Below, piece by piece: positions 9,221-17,628 of a stretch of DNA of 64,000 bases (position 1 is the stretch's first letter; each line of letters opens with the position of its first letter). Source of the stretch: JAJRTA01 sp965603125 (GTDB lineage: Bacteria; Zixibacteria; MSB-5A5; GN15; FEB-12); contig CBFDBU010000004.1 of assembly GCA_965603125.1 (NCBI GenBank), forward strand, positions 97,996 through 161,995, given 5' to 3'. Position numbers and translations under genes: made by a program. The notes beneath the pieces are model-generated. The model did not search any database and was not told where the DNA came from. It worked only from the letters and a program-made list of their open reading frames with translations.

Positions 9221-10664
9221 GACCGGTCGCAAGCTTCCATCGGTAATCGGATGGGTGGCGATCCTGCTGCTGTCGGCGACGCCGGGGACGGCAGTCCGGG
9301 CCCAGCAGTTCGACTTTGAACGTCTTCAGAAGCGAGTGGCGGATTTCTCTGTAATCATACAGATGAAAATCGCGTTCTCATTCGGCGTTCATGCGAGCGA
9401 ACAACAGGCAAGATATCTCGGTACCATTGTTTCCGAGGACGGCCTGGTGTTGTTCAATGGCGCTGATCTTGCCACCGACAACGCGTACTCCTCCCTGTCC
9501 GGATTCGGAGTCAGGACCGATCCGGTCAACATTGAGGTTTCGACGCTTGACGGCAAAAAGTACGCTGGTGAGTTCATCGGGGCAGACCGCTTCACCCGGA
9601 TCGGCTTTCTGAGAATTGTTGCAGGAGACAGTGTGCGCTTCAAGCCGGTCGGATTCTCTTCCGGCGGTCGCTACAAGGTTGGTTCCTGGGTGGCGCTCTA
9701 CATGCTTTTGCCTGAGTTCATCGATCCCCCGCTGGCGGCTGACGTGGGCATGATCTCGTCATTGGTAGTGACACCGGACTTCTTTCCTCTGACGGTTGGA
9801 TTCGGCACTCTGCAGTTGACGTCGGTTATTTTCGACGAAAACCTTCAGCCGCTGGGCATTTTAGGGTTACTTGTCGATCCGTCGGCAGCGGGCGCCGAAG
9901 CTGCGGGTCTGATGGAGTCCGTCAGCCAGTTCGGCATCCCTCTACTGGGAATAGTCACCGGTGATCGGCTGCAGAAACTGATCGCCGATCCGCCTGCACG
10001 GGGAGCTGTTGATCGCGGCTGGCTGGGAATCCGGTTGCAGGCCCTGACCAGCGAAATGGCTGAGTTCTGGGCTTTGTCCGTACCGGGCGGGATCATCGTC
10101 AACGAGATCATCAATGGCTCACCCGCCGAGGAATCCGGCCTGCAGGTCGGGGACATCATATACCAGGTCGACGGCCTGCCTATCGAGATTGACCGTGATG
10201 AAAATCTGCTGGTATTCCAGCGCATGATTGCCGAGATGGGTCCTGGAGCTAACGTGGAGTTTTCCGTATTCAGACCGACGGAGCAGGCGATGAAAACGCT
10301 CAGTGTCGTGGTCACTCTGAAGGAAGCGCCGCTGGCGGCCGCTGACGCGCCGGAGTATGAAAGCGAGGCTCTTGAATTCACCGTGCGGGACCTGGTTTTC
10401 GGCGACTACCTGTTTATGAATCAAGACCCCGAGGTTTTCAATGGAGCCGTCGTGTCCAAGCTGAAGCAGGGCGGATTAGCCAGCGTTGGAGGTCTCCGCT
10501 TCGGAGATGTCATCCAACGGGTAGGAGACATCACGGCGCGTTCAGCCGATGAGCTTCAAGCTATCATGGAGCAGTTGGAACAGGATCGGCCGCGCGAAGT
10601 TATCTTCTTCATCTGGAGAGACAACCAGACGATGTTTGTAAACGTCAAGACCGACTGGGATTAG
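9213..10664 (+). CDS. HtrA-like protein lacking the catalytic triad (pseudoprotease) with two PDZ domains
   Basis: The layout mirrors the preceding protease: signal peptide, trypsin-like barrel, two PDZ domains (about residues 260-360 and 390-480 of 483). All three catalytic positions are lost. The His motif reads LFNGADL, the Asp motif reads FTRIGFLRIV and no GNSGG loop is present (DENLQPLGILGLL instead). Two starts are possible: ATG at 9189 or GTG at 9213. The GTG has AGGGAGAG in front and leaves an 8-base overlap with htrA, so I prefer it. The PDZ ligand-binding loops are intact (RGWLGIRLQ, GGIIVNEIINGSPAEESGL). It may regulate or adapt substrates for its active neighbour; that is inference from the tandem overlap. 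Confidence 0.8.
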   Translation: MNKTGRKLPSVIGWVAILLLSATPGTAVRAQQFDFERLQKRVADFSVIIQMKIAFSFGVHASEQQARYLGTIVSEDGLVLFNGADLATDNAYSSLSGFGVRTDPVNIEVSTLDGKKYAGEFIGADRFTRIGFLRIVAGDSVRFKPVGFSSGGRYKVGSWVALYMLLPEFIDPPLAADVGMISSLVVTPDFFPLTVGFGTLQLTSVIFDENLQPLGILGLLVDPSAAGAEAAGLMESVSQFGIPLLGIVTGDRLQKLIADPPARGAVDRGWLGIRLQALTSEMAEFWALSVPGGIIVNEIINGSPAEESGLQVGDIIYQVDGLPIEIDRDENLLVFQRMIAEMGPGANVEFSVFRPTEQAMKTLSVVVTLKEAPLAAADAPEYESEALEFTVRDLVFGDYLFMNQDPEVFNGAVVSKLKQGGLASVGGLRFGDVIQRVGDITARSADELQAIMEQLEQDRPREVIFFIWRDNQTMFVNVKTDWD

Positions 10665-11154
10665 CTCCAACAACCCGACTGTGGTTGCCAACTCTTGCTC
10701 GCCCTTCCCGTAATACTGGCTCTGAAACCGAATTCACTCGGGTGGCGCAGGGATTTCCGGCTGAAATTACAGAATACGGCAGGTAATGCCGCCGCCCGAA
10801 ACGCCGCGCGTCTCTGCGGATTCAGCCCCGGGTGTCTCCCGACTGCTCCCGGCAACGCCTGCAATGATCTATCCTGCTGTGAAGATGATTGCGCACTCTT
10901 GCCGATCCCGGCGTTATGGATCGGTCGATATCAAGTTCGCCCGATAGTTTAACAACGCACAGCTAACATGGGGCGGGGCTGTCTCTTAGGTGCGCTCACG
11001 AGCGGACGACAGGACGACTGACCGGGCCTGTCTGCTTTTCCCTGCAAGGGCATAAGGTTTGCGTGAAGACGGTCGGCGGGACCGGCCATACCACTTGAGC
11101 CCGCCAGAGGTACAACAGATGAATGACGGTTTGTCGAACCGAAAGGATAATACC
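10665..11154. other. Intergenic region, about 490 bp, nothing supported
   Basis: The region between the pseudoprotease and the sorted surface protein has no recognisable coding frame, terminator or repeat. The in-frame extension of the downstream gene to 11059 has no signal peptide and is treated as non-coding. Confidence 0.4.
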
Positions 11155-12000
11155 ATGAGACACCGAGCTTTTCTGATGATCCTGGCAGTTTTTGTTGCTT
11201 TGCCTTCACTGTCCGTTGCGCAATTTTCGGTCTTTCCGGGTAAAGTGGCGGTTGATTCCGTGGTGGTGATGCCTGGTTCCCATTTCGGCGTGGCCGTTCG
11301 GCTTTCCAACAATACGCTTGGAATTGCCGGTCTGCAACTGCCACTGAGGTTCAGCAGCCCTTACCTGAGCGTGGATTCCGTTTCGTTTGCAGGGTCGCTG
11401 AAAACGTCCGGCATGGTGGCGACGGCGACAATTGACAACCTGTCGGACACCGTTTCGCTGTTCTATTATCCGGACTGCAACCGCTTTCCGATCGTGACTG
11501 CAGACACCCCGATCGGTGTGCTGGCAACTGTCTACTTCAGCCTGGCCGCGACAGCACCTTCCGGCCCGATCGCGATAACGGAGATAGACCACGGTTACGG
11601 CTCCACGATCTGGTCCGGGATTGGTTTCGTTGACGCCCAGGGGAACCGCATATATAGGCCCCAGGGTTTCGTACCGGGAGTGGTGATGGTTTTGGCCCCT
11701 ACTGCAATCGACGACGAGGCTATCCAGACGCTGCCCTCCCGCCTGGCGCTGGCTCAGAATTACCCGAATCCCTTCAACCCTACCACCATGATCGAGTTCA
11801 CGTTGCCGCTGGCCGGACACACCAGGTTGGAGGTGTTCAATGTCCTCGGTCAACGGGTGGTGACCCTGATTGACAGGGCTTTGGGGGTGGGTGCTCACCA
11901 GGTCCAGTGGGACGGGGCTGATCAGCCCAGCGGCATCTACTTCTACCGACTGACTCACAGCGAAGGAGCCCAGACCAGGAAAATGATTCTTGTTAAATAA
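11155..12000 (+). CDS. Secreted cohesin-like protein with type IX secretion sorting domain
   Basis: The product is 281 residues. The ATG at 11155 has AAAGGA upstream and starts a good signal peptide ending in SVAQF. Residues about 20-190 form a beta-sandwich resembling a cohesin-type domain (GSHFGVAVRLSNNTLGIAGL, then LATVYFSLAATAPSG). The last 85 residues are a C-terminal sorting or FlgD-Ig-like domain with LAQNYPNPFNPTTMIEF, LEVFNVLGQRV and SGIYFYRL, ending in the basic KMILVK. That domain directs proteins through the type IX system in FCB bacteria. No other type IX component is in the window. A strong terminator follows the stop. Confidence 0.8.
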   Translation: MRHRAFLMILAVFVALPSLSVAQFSVFPGKVAVDSVVVMPGSHFGVAVRLSNNTLGIAGLQLPLRFSSPYLSVDSVSFAGSLKTSGMVATATIDNLSDTVSLFYYPDCNRFPIVTADTPIGVLATVYFSLAATAPSGPIAITEIDHGYGSTIWSGIGFVDAQGNRIYRPQGFVPGVVMVLAPTAIDDEAIQTLPSRLALAQNYPNPFNPTTMIEFTLPLAGHTRLEVFNVLGQRVVTLIDRALGVGAHQVQWDGADQPSGIYFYRLTHSEGAQTRKMILVK

Positions 12001-12028
12001 TGGTTTACCGGCATCCTGCCGACTATAT

Positions 12029-12062
12029 CAGGGACAGCCTGACACCGCTGTCCCTGTTTTTT
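12029..12062 (+). terminator. Rho-independent terminator
   Basis: A perfect 10-base stem (CAGGGACAGC at 12029-12038, GCTGTCCCTG at 12047-12056) with an 8-base loop is followed by six Ts. It ends the transcript of the sorted surface protein and argues that the kinase coding region begins after it, at 12081, and not at 12000. Confidence 0.88.
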
Positions 12063-12080
12063 ATTGCGGTACGGACTGAT

Positions 12081-13781
12081 ATGGCAACAAGCGTTCAGGA
12101 AAAAAAGGAAGTCAAAATCGGGGAGTATACTCTGACCGGCAAGATCGGTCAGGGGGGAATCGCCGAGATCTACCGGGCTCGCCAGGAATCATTGAACCGC
12201 GACGTAGCGATCAAGATTCTGAACGCGAAAATGACGGCGGACGCGGACATCGTCCGTCGTTTTGAACGCGAATCGATGGTCATAGCCGGCCTCAACCATC
12301 CCAATATAGTGCATGTCATAGACAAGGGGATCGCCGGCAACAGGTACTACTTCGTCATGGAGTACGTCGACGGCGCCTCGCTGCGAGAGGTGATTGACTC
12401 CGATCGCATAGCCCTCAAGACCAAGCTGGAAATGATCGTCCAGGTCTCCAAAGCGCTCGACTACGCCCACAAGAACGGTGTTATTCACCGCGACATCAAG
12501 CCAACCAACGTTCTCATAGATCGTCAGGGCAACGCCCTGGTGGCCGATTTCGGTATCGCCCAGATCATCAGTACTCCTGAGAGCGAGATGACATCCACCG
12601 ATGTCATCATGGGAACGCTGGCTTACATGTCACCGGAACAAAAAATGAGTTCGACGAACGTCGATCAGACCACCGATATCTATGCTGTCGGCGTGATGCT
12701 CTACGAGATCCTTTGTGGCAAGAAACCGCTCGGGCATTTCAAACTGCCCGGCGAAATCGACTCGAGCCTGGGCACGAAATATGACGGAATAATCCAGAGT
12801 TGCCTGGCCCAGGAACCCAAGGACCGTCTCCAGACAGCGGTCGAGCTCAAGGACGCCATATTGAACGCCATGGGTGACGAGCACGGGGCTGCCAAGACTG
12901 ATGAGTTCTCGGTGTCAGGTTCAAAGTCCTTCCTGGGCAAATGCCGTTACCTGGACACGATTAAGGAGACCCGGTTCGGTTCAACGATTCTGGTAGAGAA
13001 CAAGCTCAACAAGAAGCTGTATGTAATCAAGAGACACAGCAAGGGCGAGGCGGGGTGCAAAGAGGCCAAGGTGCTCAAATCGCTCAAGCACAGGAACATT
13101 GTCAACGTATACGGTTCCGGTGGCGACAAGAAATCAACGGTGATCATAGTCGAGTATGCCCAGGGCGGTTCACTGGCGGATCGCATGGTCCGCAGGTATG
13201 ACTGGGAAAAGGGCATGAAAATCATCCTGGACGTTGCCGCCGGACTGGACTTTGCCCACAAGAACAATATCGTCCACGGCGACCTGAGGCCTTCCAACAT
13301 ACTATTTGACGCCGAGGACTGTGCCAAGCTGACCGATTTTGGAATGCCCCTCCACTACGACGGCCCGAAGAAGAAAAATTGGTATTCACCCCCGGAGCGC
13401 AAGAGGACCCGCCAGGGAGACATCTACGGTATGGGCGTCATTCTCCATCAGATGGTGACCGGGCGTCACCCCAGCTACGATTCAGGCAACAATGTTCGCT
13501 TTGACGACATGCGGGGAAGCATTCCCACCGAGATCTGTGACATGCTTTCCAAGCTGCTGGCGATCCGCGTCACCTACCGCTACAAGACTTGCGAAGAGTT
13601 TCTCCTCGATTGGGAGGACTTCGAACAGCGCCGCCAGGAGCGCCTGGCAAGGAGGGCTGTCAAACCGAGTGTCACCGAGCCATCGCCGAAGAAGACCCCG
13701 GCCTGGGTCTATGCTCTCGTAAGTGTGGGCATCATCGGGCTGGTTTTCGTGGCGCTCTATTTCTCCGGTTTTTTTACGTGA
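12081..13781 (+). CDS. Membrane-anchored Ser/Thr protein kinase with a second, pseudokinase-like domain
   Basis: The 566-residue protein carries two kinase folds. Domain 1 (about residues 12-265) is a complete PknB-type kinase: glycine loop GKIGQGGIAEIY, Lys45 in VAIK, HRDIKPTN at 136 and DFG at 156. Domain 2 (about 285-515) keeps VIK, an HGDLRPSN loop at 399 and a TDFG at 419, but it has no glycine-rich loop and its HRD is HGD, so it may be weak or inactive. A Pro-rich linker and a single C-terminal membrane helix (about 544-566) follow, with almost no residues on the far side, so there is no external sensor. The start at 12081 is chosen because an earlier ATG at 12000 would translate through the terminator. 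Confidence 0.88.
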   Translation: MATSVQEKKEVKIGEYTLTGKIGQGGIAEIYRARQESLNRDVAIKILNAKMTADADIVRRFERESMVIAGLNHPNIVHVIDKGIAGNRYYFVMEYVDGASLREVIDSDRIALKTKLEMIVQVSKALDYAHKNGVIHRDIKPTNVLIDRQGNALVADFGIAQIISTPESEMTSTDVIMGTLAYMSPEQKMSSTNVDQTTDIYAVGVMLYEILCGKKPLGHFKLPGEIDSSLGTKYDGIIQSCLAQEPKDRLQTAVELKDAILNAMGDEHGAAKTDEFSVSGSKSFLGKCRYLDTIKETRFGSTILVENKLNKKLYVIKRHSKGEAGCKEAKVLKSLKHRNIVNVYGSGGDKKSTVIIVEYAQGGSLADRMVRRYDWEKGMKIILDVAAGLDFAHKNNIVHGDLRPSNILFDAEDCAKLTDFGMPLHYDGPKKKNWYSPPERKRTRQGDIYGMGVILHQMVTGRHPSYDSGNNVRFDDMRGSIPTEICDMLSKLLAIRVTYRYKTCEEFLLDWEDFEQRRQERLARRAVKPSVTEPSPKKTPAWVYALVSVGIIGLVFVALYFSGFFT

Positions 13782-13912
13782 ATCACACGCCGCTCATTGC
13801 TATCTCCCGTCTATAATCTCAGCCACATCGCGCCGTAAAAACAACGACTGGGTTTAAGACCCTGAGCCTTATCCGAAAACGTCAGATAAATTGAGTGGGC
13901 TTCGTCCCCCGC

Positions 13913-14926
13913 CTACGCCGTCCCGCCGTTCAGCTTCAGATAGGGCACGGCGTTGGCCACAAGCTCCCCGGGACCGTCGCGCTGGTAGCGATAGTAACCG
14001 GCGGCGGCGATCATGGCGCCGTTGTCGGTGCACAACGACGTGCTCGGGAAAAACAGGCGACGGCCGCAATCCGCGAGACTCCGGGCAAGCCACTCCCGCA
14101 GACGGCTATTGGCCGCCACACCGCCCGAGATAGTGACGTGCGAGACAGCAAGCTCGCTGGCGGCGCGAGTCGTCTTTTCCACCAGCACCTCCACCGCCGC
14201 TTCCTGAAACGAGGCGGCAATATCCGCCCGGTGCGTTTCCAATTCCTCGCGGCTCAGTCGCTTCAAATGGAGGGCTACGGCGGTTTTCAGCCCGGAATAT
14301 GAGAAACTGTAACCGGGCTCGTTTTTCATGGCCCGGGGGAACCTGACATAGCCCGGATCCCCGTTCTGCGCCAGTTTCTCCAGACGTGCTCCGCCAGGGT
14401 ATCCCAATCCCATCAGCTTGGCCACTTTGTCGAAAGCCTCGCCGGCAGCATCATCTCTTGTCTGTCCTAACACCTTGAACTCACCGAACGACCGTACCTC
14501 CACCAACATAGTGTGCCCGCCGGAAACAATTAGCGTCAGGTGGTGCTCGTCCAGGTCCGGGTGAATCAGGCAGTTCGCTGCAATGTGGCCCTCGACGTGG
14601 TGGACCGGGATGAACGGTTTCCGCGATGCGAATGCCAGACCCTTGGCGAAAGTCAGACCCACCAGCAGCGGACCTACTAGGCCCGGTCCCATGGTGGCGG
14701 CTATGAGACCGATCTCGTCAAGGGTCACACCGGCTTCCTCCAGCGATTGCCGGTACACCGGGACCAGCGTCCGCAAATGAGCGCGACTGGCAATCTCCGG
14801 CACCACGCCCCCGAAATAGCTGTGTTCCGCCTGGGAAAGAATCACGTTGGACAGGATTTCCCGACCGTCTCGTACAACGGCCACAGCGGTCTCGTCGCAC
14901 GATGTCTCGATTCCCAGCACCAGCAT
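13913..14926 (-). CDS. tsaD: tRNA N6-adenosine threonylcarbamoyltransferase TsaD
   Basis: TsaD transfers the threonylcarbamoyl group onto A37 of ANN-reading tRNAs together with TsaB and TsaE. The 337-residue length is typical. The N-terminal LGIETSCDETA motif, the metal-binding HHVEGH (His110, His114), SGGHT and the C-terminal CTDNGAMIA are all present. The frame continues upstream to 14992, but the conserved N-terminus begins at the ATG at 14926, two bases after the ybbR stop. It forms an operon with that gene. Confidence 0.95.
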   Translation of the reverse strand: MLVLGIETSCDETAVAVVRDGREILSNVILSQAEHSYFGGVVPEIASRAHLRTLVPVYRQSLEEAGVTLDEIGLIAATMGPGLVGPLLVGLTFAKGLAFASRKPFIPVHHVEGHIAANCLIHPDLDEHHLTLIVSGGHTMLVEVRSFGEFKVLGQTRDDAAGEAFDKVAKLMGLGYPGGARLEKLAQNGDPGYVRFPRAMKNEPGYSFSYSGLKTAVALHLKRLSREELETHRADIAASFQEAAVEVLVEKTTRAASELAVSHVTISGGVAANSRLREWLARSLADCGRRLFFPSTSLCTDNGAMIAAAGYYRYQRDGPGELVANAVPYLKLNGGTA

Positions 14927-14928
14927 GA

Positions 14929-15846
14929 CTATCGATGGACAACAGCTACCGAGTCCACGGAAATGCTTTTTACCCTGAGGCTGGACGGACAATCGATCTT
15001 CACCGGGACTTTCCCTGACCCCACGGCCTGCATATAGTCGGCCGAAGCTACCACGGCGTCCAGACGCAGAGAGTCAATCACGACAGGGGGACCGGTCAGA
15101 ATCACCGTGATCCATGCGGGATTGACTGTTACCTCGGAATCGGGAGGGACGTTGAACAGGAGAATCGGCACGTCCTCGAACACCCTCGTCCGCACCGGCA
15201 CCACCTCGACCGACAGCGTTACCGAATCGGGATCCAGGGTCATGCCGTAGCCTTCCGGCTTGACCAGGGGAAGCAGAACCGTGAGGCTGTTTCTCAAACC
15301 GACCAGCTCTTTGTGCTCCGTGAAGACGGTGCCGATAGCCCCTAACAGGGTGCGGGGACCGGTCAGGGTTACCTCGGAGGGCTCCGGTCTGGTAATCGAA
15401 GCCACCGCGAAACCGTCATCCGCAAGAGCGGTCAGATCCGAGGTTACCGGAAGGCGGGTCTCGGATCGGCGGTCGACGTATAGCTCGGTGGTCGTCGGGT
15501 AGACAATCTTATCTAAGGAAACCAGGTTCCCGGCGTTGGACAGTGACGTGTTGATCGCTGTCAGATCGATATTATGCCGACCCGGGGGGAACTGTACGGC
15601 GTTTATTTGCAGGCCGCGCTCGCGCCACTTCTGCCGCAGTAGTTGCTTGCCGGTGGCGGAAACCACGACCTTGAGCGATTCCGGCGGATAGCGGGACAGG
15701 GTAAGCCCGTCATTCAGGGCAACCCTGGTAACGGGAAGCTGCAGTTCATAGTTGTAGACCTTCTCCGTAGCCACATGAAACCACAGCAGCAAACCCAGTC
15801 CCAGGGCCACCAACTTGATGGATAGATTGTCAAAAACCGAGGCCAT
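14929..15846 (-). CDS. YbbR-domain protein (CdaR-like)
   Basis: The 305-residue protein starts with one membrane helix (LSIKLVALGLGLLLWFHV), the usual anchor of YbbR proteins. About three YbbR beta repeats follow, each with an 'LPV' start and a 'P..V.ltGP' turn (EVTLTGPRTLLGAI, WITVILTGPPVVIDSL). In Firmicutes the homologue CdaR regulates the diadenylate cyclase CdaA. No cyclase gene lies next to it here, so a c-di-AMP link is not shown. It is the first gene of a two-gene unit with tsaD. Confidence 0.8.
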   Translation of the reverse strand: MASVFDNLSIKLVALGLGLLLWFHVATEKVYNYELQLPVTRVALNDGLTLSRYPPESLKVVVSATGKQLLRQKWRERGLQINAVQFPPGRHNIDLTAINTSLSNAGNLVSLDKIVYPTTTELYVDRRSETRLPVTSDLTALADDGFAVASITRPEPSEVTLTGPRTLLGAIGTVFTEHKELVGLRNSLTVLLPLVKPEGYGMTLDPDSVTLSVEVVPVRTRVFEDVPILLFNVPPDSEVTVNPAWITVILTGPPVVIDSLRLDAVVASADYMQAVGSGKVPVKIDCPSSLRVKSISVDSVAVVHR

Positions 15847-15896
15847 CGCCTTTCCCTTTGCATGACGGTGACGACCGGACAGGTCACGTTGCGGCT

Positions 15897-15925
15897 ATTC
15901 TAATCAATTCCGACGCAACAATCAA
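15897..15925 (-). promoter_or_regulatory. Sigma-70 promoter for ybbR-tsaD
   Basis: Read on the minus strand: TTGATT, 17 bases, TAGAAT (-35 at 15920-15925, -10 at 15897-15902). The start of transcription would be near 15890, about 45 bases before the ATG. Confidence 0.55.
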
Positions 15926-15988
15926 CTTCATTTCTGGCGGGGGGCAGGTTCAAACTCGTTTGGACCTGGCCGCATGCACACCCCAAGT

Positions 15989-16025
15989 TCCGTAGTATGG
16001 TGGATTCGTCTTCGAATCCGCCTTT
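15989..16025. repeat. Dispersed hairpin repeat, copy 1
   Basis: The 18-base palindrome GGATTCGTCTTCGAATCC at 16002-16019 is preceded by CCGTAGTATGG and followed by GCCTTTT. A second copy with compensating changes lies at 55514-55548. Confidence 0.6.
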
Positions 16026-16067
16026 TCTAGGGCGTTTGTATACTTGACAAACCATGAGGTAAAGAAT

Positions 16068-16913
16068 ATGTTAAATATAGAAGGTTATCACGATAGGGAA
16101 TATAAGAAATGGGCCACCATTAAGCGTATTGGCCCACATTGGGATTATATGGCTGTTTTTTCGGCATTTCTTGATGATAGTGGGACTCACGACGGTTCCC
16201 CGCTTGCTGTAGTTGGTGGAGTTATCTTATCTGAAAAAGGGATGGATGACTTTCAAAAGGCATGGCACAAAACCTTGGCAGATCATGGGGTGAGGATATT
16301 TCATAGTGCCGATTGCGATGCCGGATATGGAGAATTCGGTGGTTGGCCCAAAGAGAGGCGTCGCTCCTTGAGCCTTGAGTTGTCGAGAATTGTTTCTCGG
16401 CATGCAAGCGATATTATGGCTTATGGTACAAGCCCAACAGATTTTTCTTCCGTATGGAAGGGGCTAAGGCTATCGGATATTGGCGTAAGGAATGATGTCT
16501 ATAGAATGCTGCTTGAGCTTTGCTTTCATCGATTGGGGGATTGGGCGCAGAGACTGCCACCTAATGATACTCTGAAAATCTCCGTAGAGTTGGGGAACAA
16601 GAAGGCAAGTTTTATCAACGATCTTTATATTCGGGGAAGCCAAGACCCAAATGGGAGAAGACTAATGAATATTACTGAGATATCTTTTGATCCAAAGGAA
16701 CTTCCCCCACTTCAAGCAGCAGATTTGCTCGTCCATAAGGTTTATAAGTATCACCCTCATTTGGGAACAGATACTATGGAGCCTGCACTTCAAGAGTTAA
16801 TTGACAATCACGATATGAGGACGATTAGGCTATGGCGTCGTGAAGAATTGGAAGAGGTTATGCGTGAGCGCCTCACACATGACAAACATTTCAGAAAACG
16901 TAAACAGCAATGA
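16068..16913 (+). CDS. DUF3800 domain protein in an AT-rich island
   Basis: The 281-residue protein has the FLDDSG motif near its N-terminus and LPPLQAADLLVHKVYKY near its end, both diagnostic of DUF3800, a family with an RNase H-like fold often found near mobile or defence genes. Its role is unknown. The ATG at 16068 is chosen because GAGGT lies 7 bases upstream; a TTG at 16044 is the alternative. Base composition is clearly AT-richer than the flanking tsaD and propeller genes, and codons such as ATA, AGA and TTG are frequent, suggesting recent transfer. It stands alone, with non-coding sequence on both sides. Confidence 0.8.
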   Translation: MLNIEGYHDREYKKWATIKRIGPHWDYMAVFSAFLDDSGTHDGSPLAVVGGVILSEKGMDDFQKAWHKTLADHGVRIFHSADCDAGYGEFGGWPKERRRSLSLELSRIVSRHASDIMAYGTSPTDFSSVWKGLRLSDIGVRNDVYRMLLELCFHRLGDWAQRLPPNDTLKISVELGNKKASFINDLYIRGSQDPNGRRLMNITEISFDPKELPPLQAADLLVHKVYKYHPHLGTDTMEPALQELIDNHDMRTIRLWRREELEEVMRERLTHDKHFRKRKQQ

Positions 16914-17628
16914 TGTCATTTATTCTTGCGCTTCTTCTTGGGCACCTTCAATAGTACCTCTACAATCTCATCGAGTTTTTTTCTTCTTGGTCGACTTCTT
17001 CGTCTTTTCGCTTTTTGGGCTTTGTCTCTTTCTTCTTCTTTCCCATGCTTTATGGCCTCGCGTATGAGGTTCTCGTATAGGTGAACCGCTTGCCTTCAAT
17101 CCCCTGAAAGACGATAGCTGCCGGGTGCCCCACAGCTTGCTGTGGGATCGGTCAGCCATCGAGTGTCACCCTTCGACTGCGCTCACCTATGACATTAGGT
17201 GCGCGCGAAGCGCCAAGAGCCCATTTATGGGTGAATTGCCACCCTCTCCGCTACAAAAACACCACCAACCACTCCCAAAAGGCGACTGTCGTCCCTTAGC
17301 TGATGAAATACGCCTCGTCCGACAACCCATGCACGATTCAAAAACACTGCCGATCCTGTCAACCGAAGATGAAAACCAGCAAAACAAACCCATTTGCTGT
17401 GGGCGGAAAACGCCCTGAGGCTGTCCCATAAGGTTCATAAGTGCCATTCAGGACATCTGGGAAGTCATGGTGAGCGGAGTCGAACCATGACTAAATCCTT
17501 GCCACTCAGTCGCCACCCTTCGACTTCGCTCACCTATGAAAAGGTCGTTGTCAATGCTTTTGTTCTTCTTTCCGCACGGTTACGACTCACCTATTCGGGC
17601 CGGTCTGCCCCAACAATCATCGCCCCGG
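16914..17628. repeat. Gene-free region with palindromes and short direct repeats
   Basis: No gene is supported in these 715 bases. CCCACAGCTTGCTGTGGG at 17129-17146 is a perfect hairpin. The sequence CACCCTTCGACTGCGCTCACC at about 17166 recurs near 17512 with one change, and an inverted relative (GGTGAGCGGAGTCGAA) sits at about 17469. A T-rich, Phe/Leu-like tract at 16970-17050 follows the DUF3800 gene. Confidence 0.5.

Noticed and set aside
12000..12080. Kinase start at the ATG overlapping the previous stop
   Set aside because: The rho-independent terminator at 12029-12062 lies inside this extension, and the extra residues match nothing in kinases.
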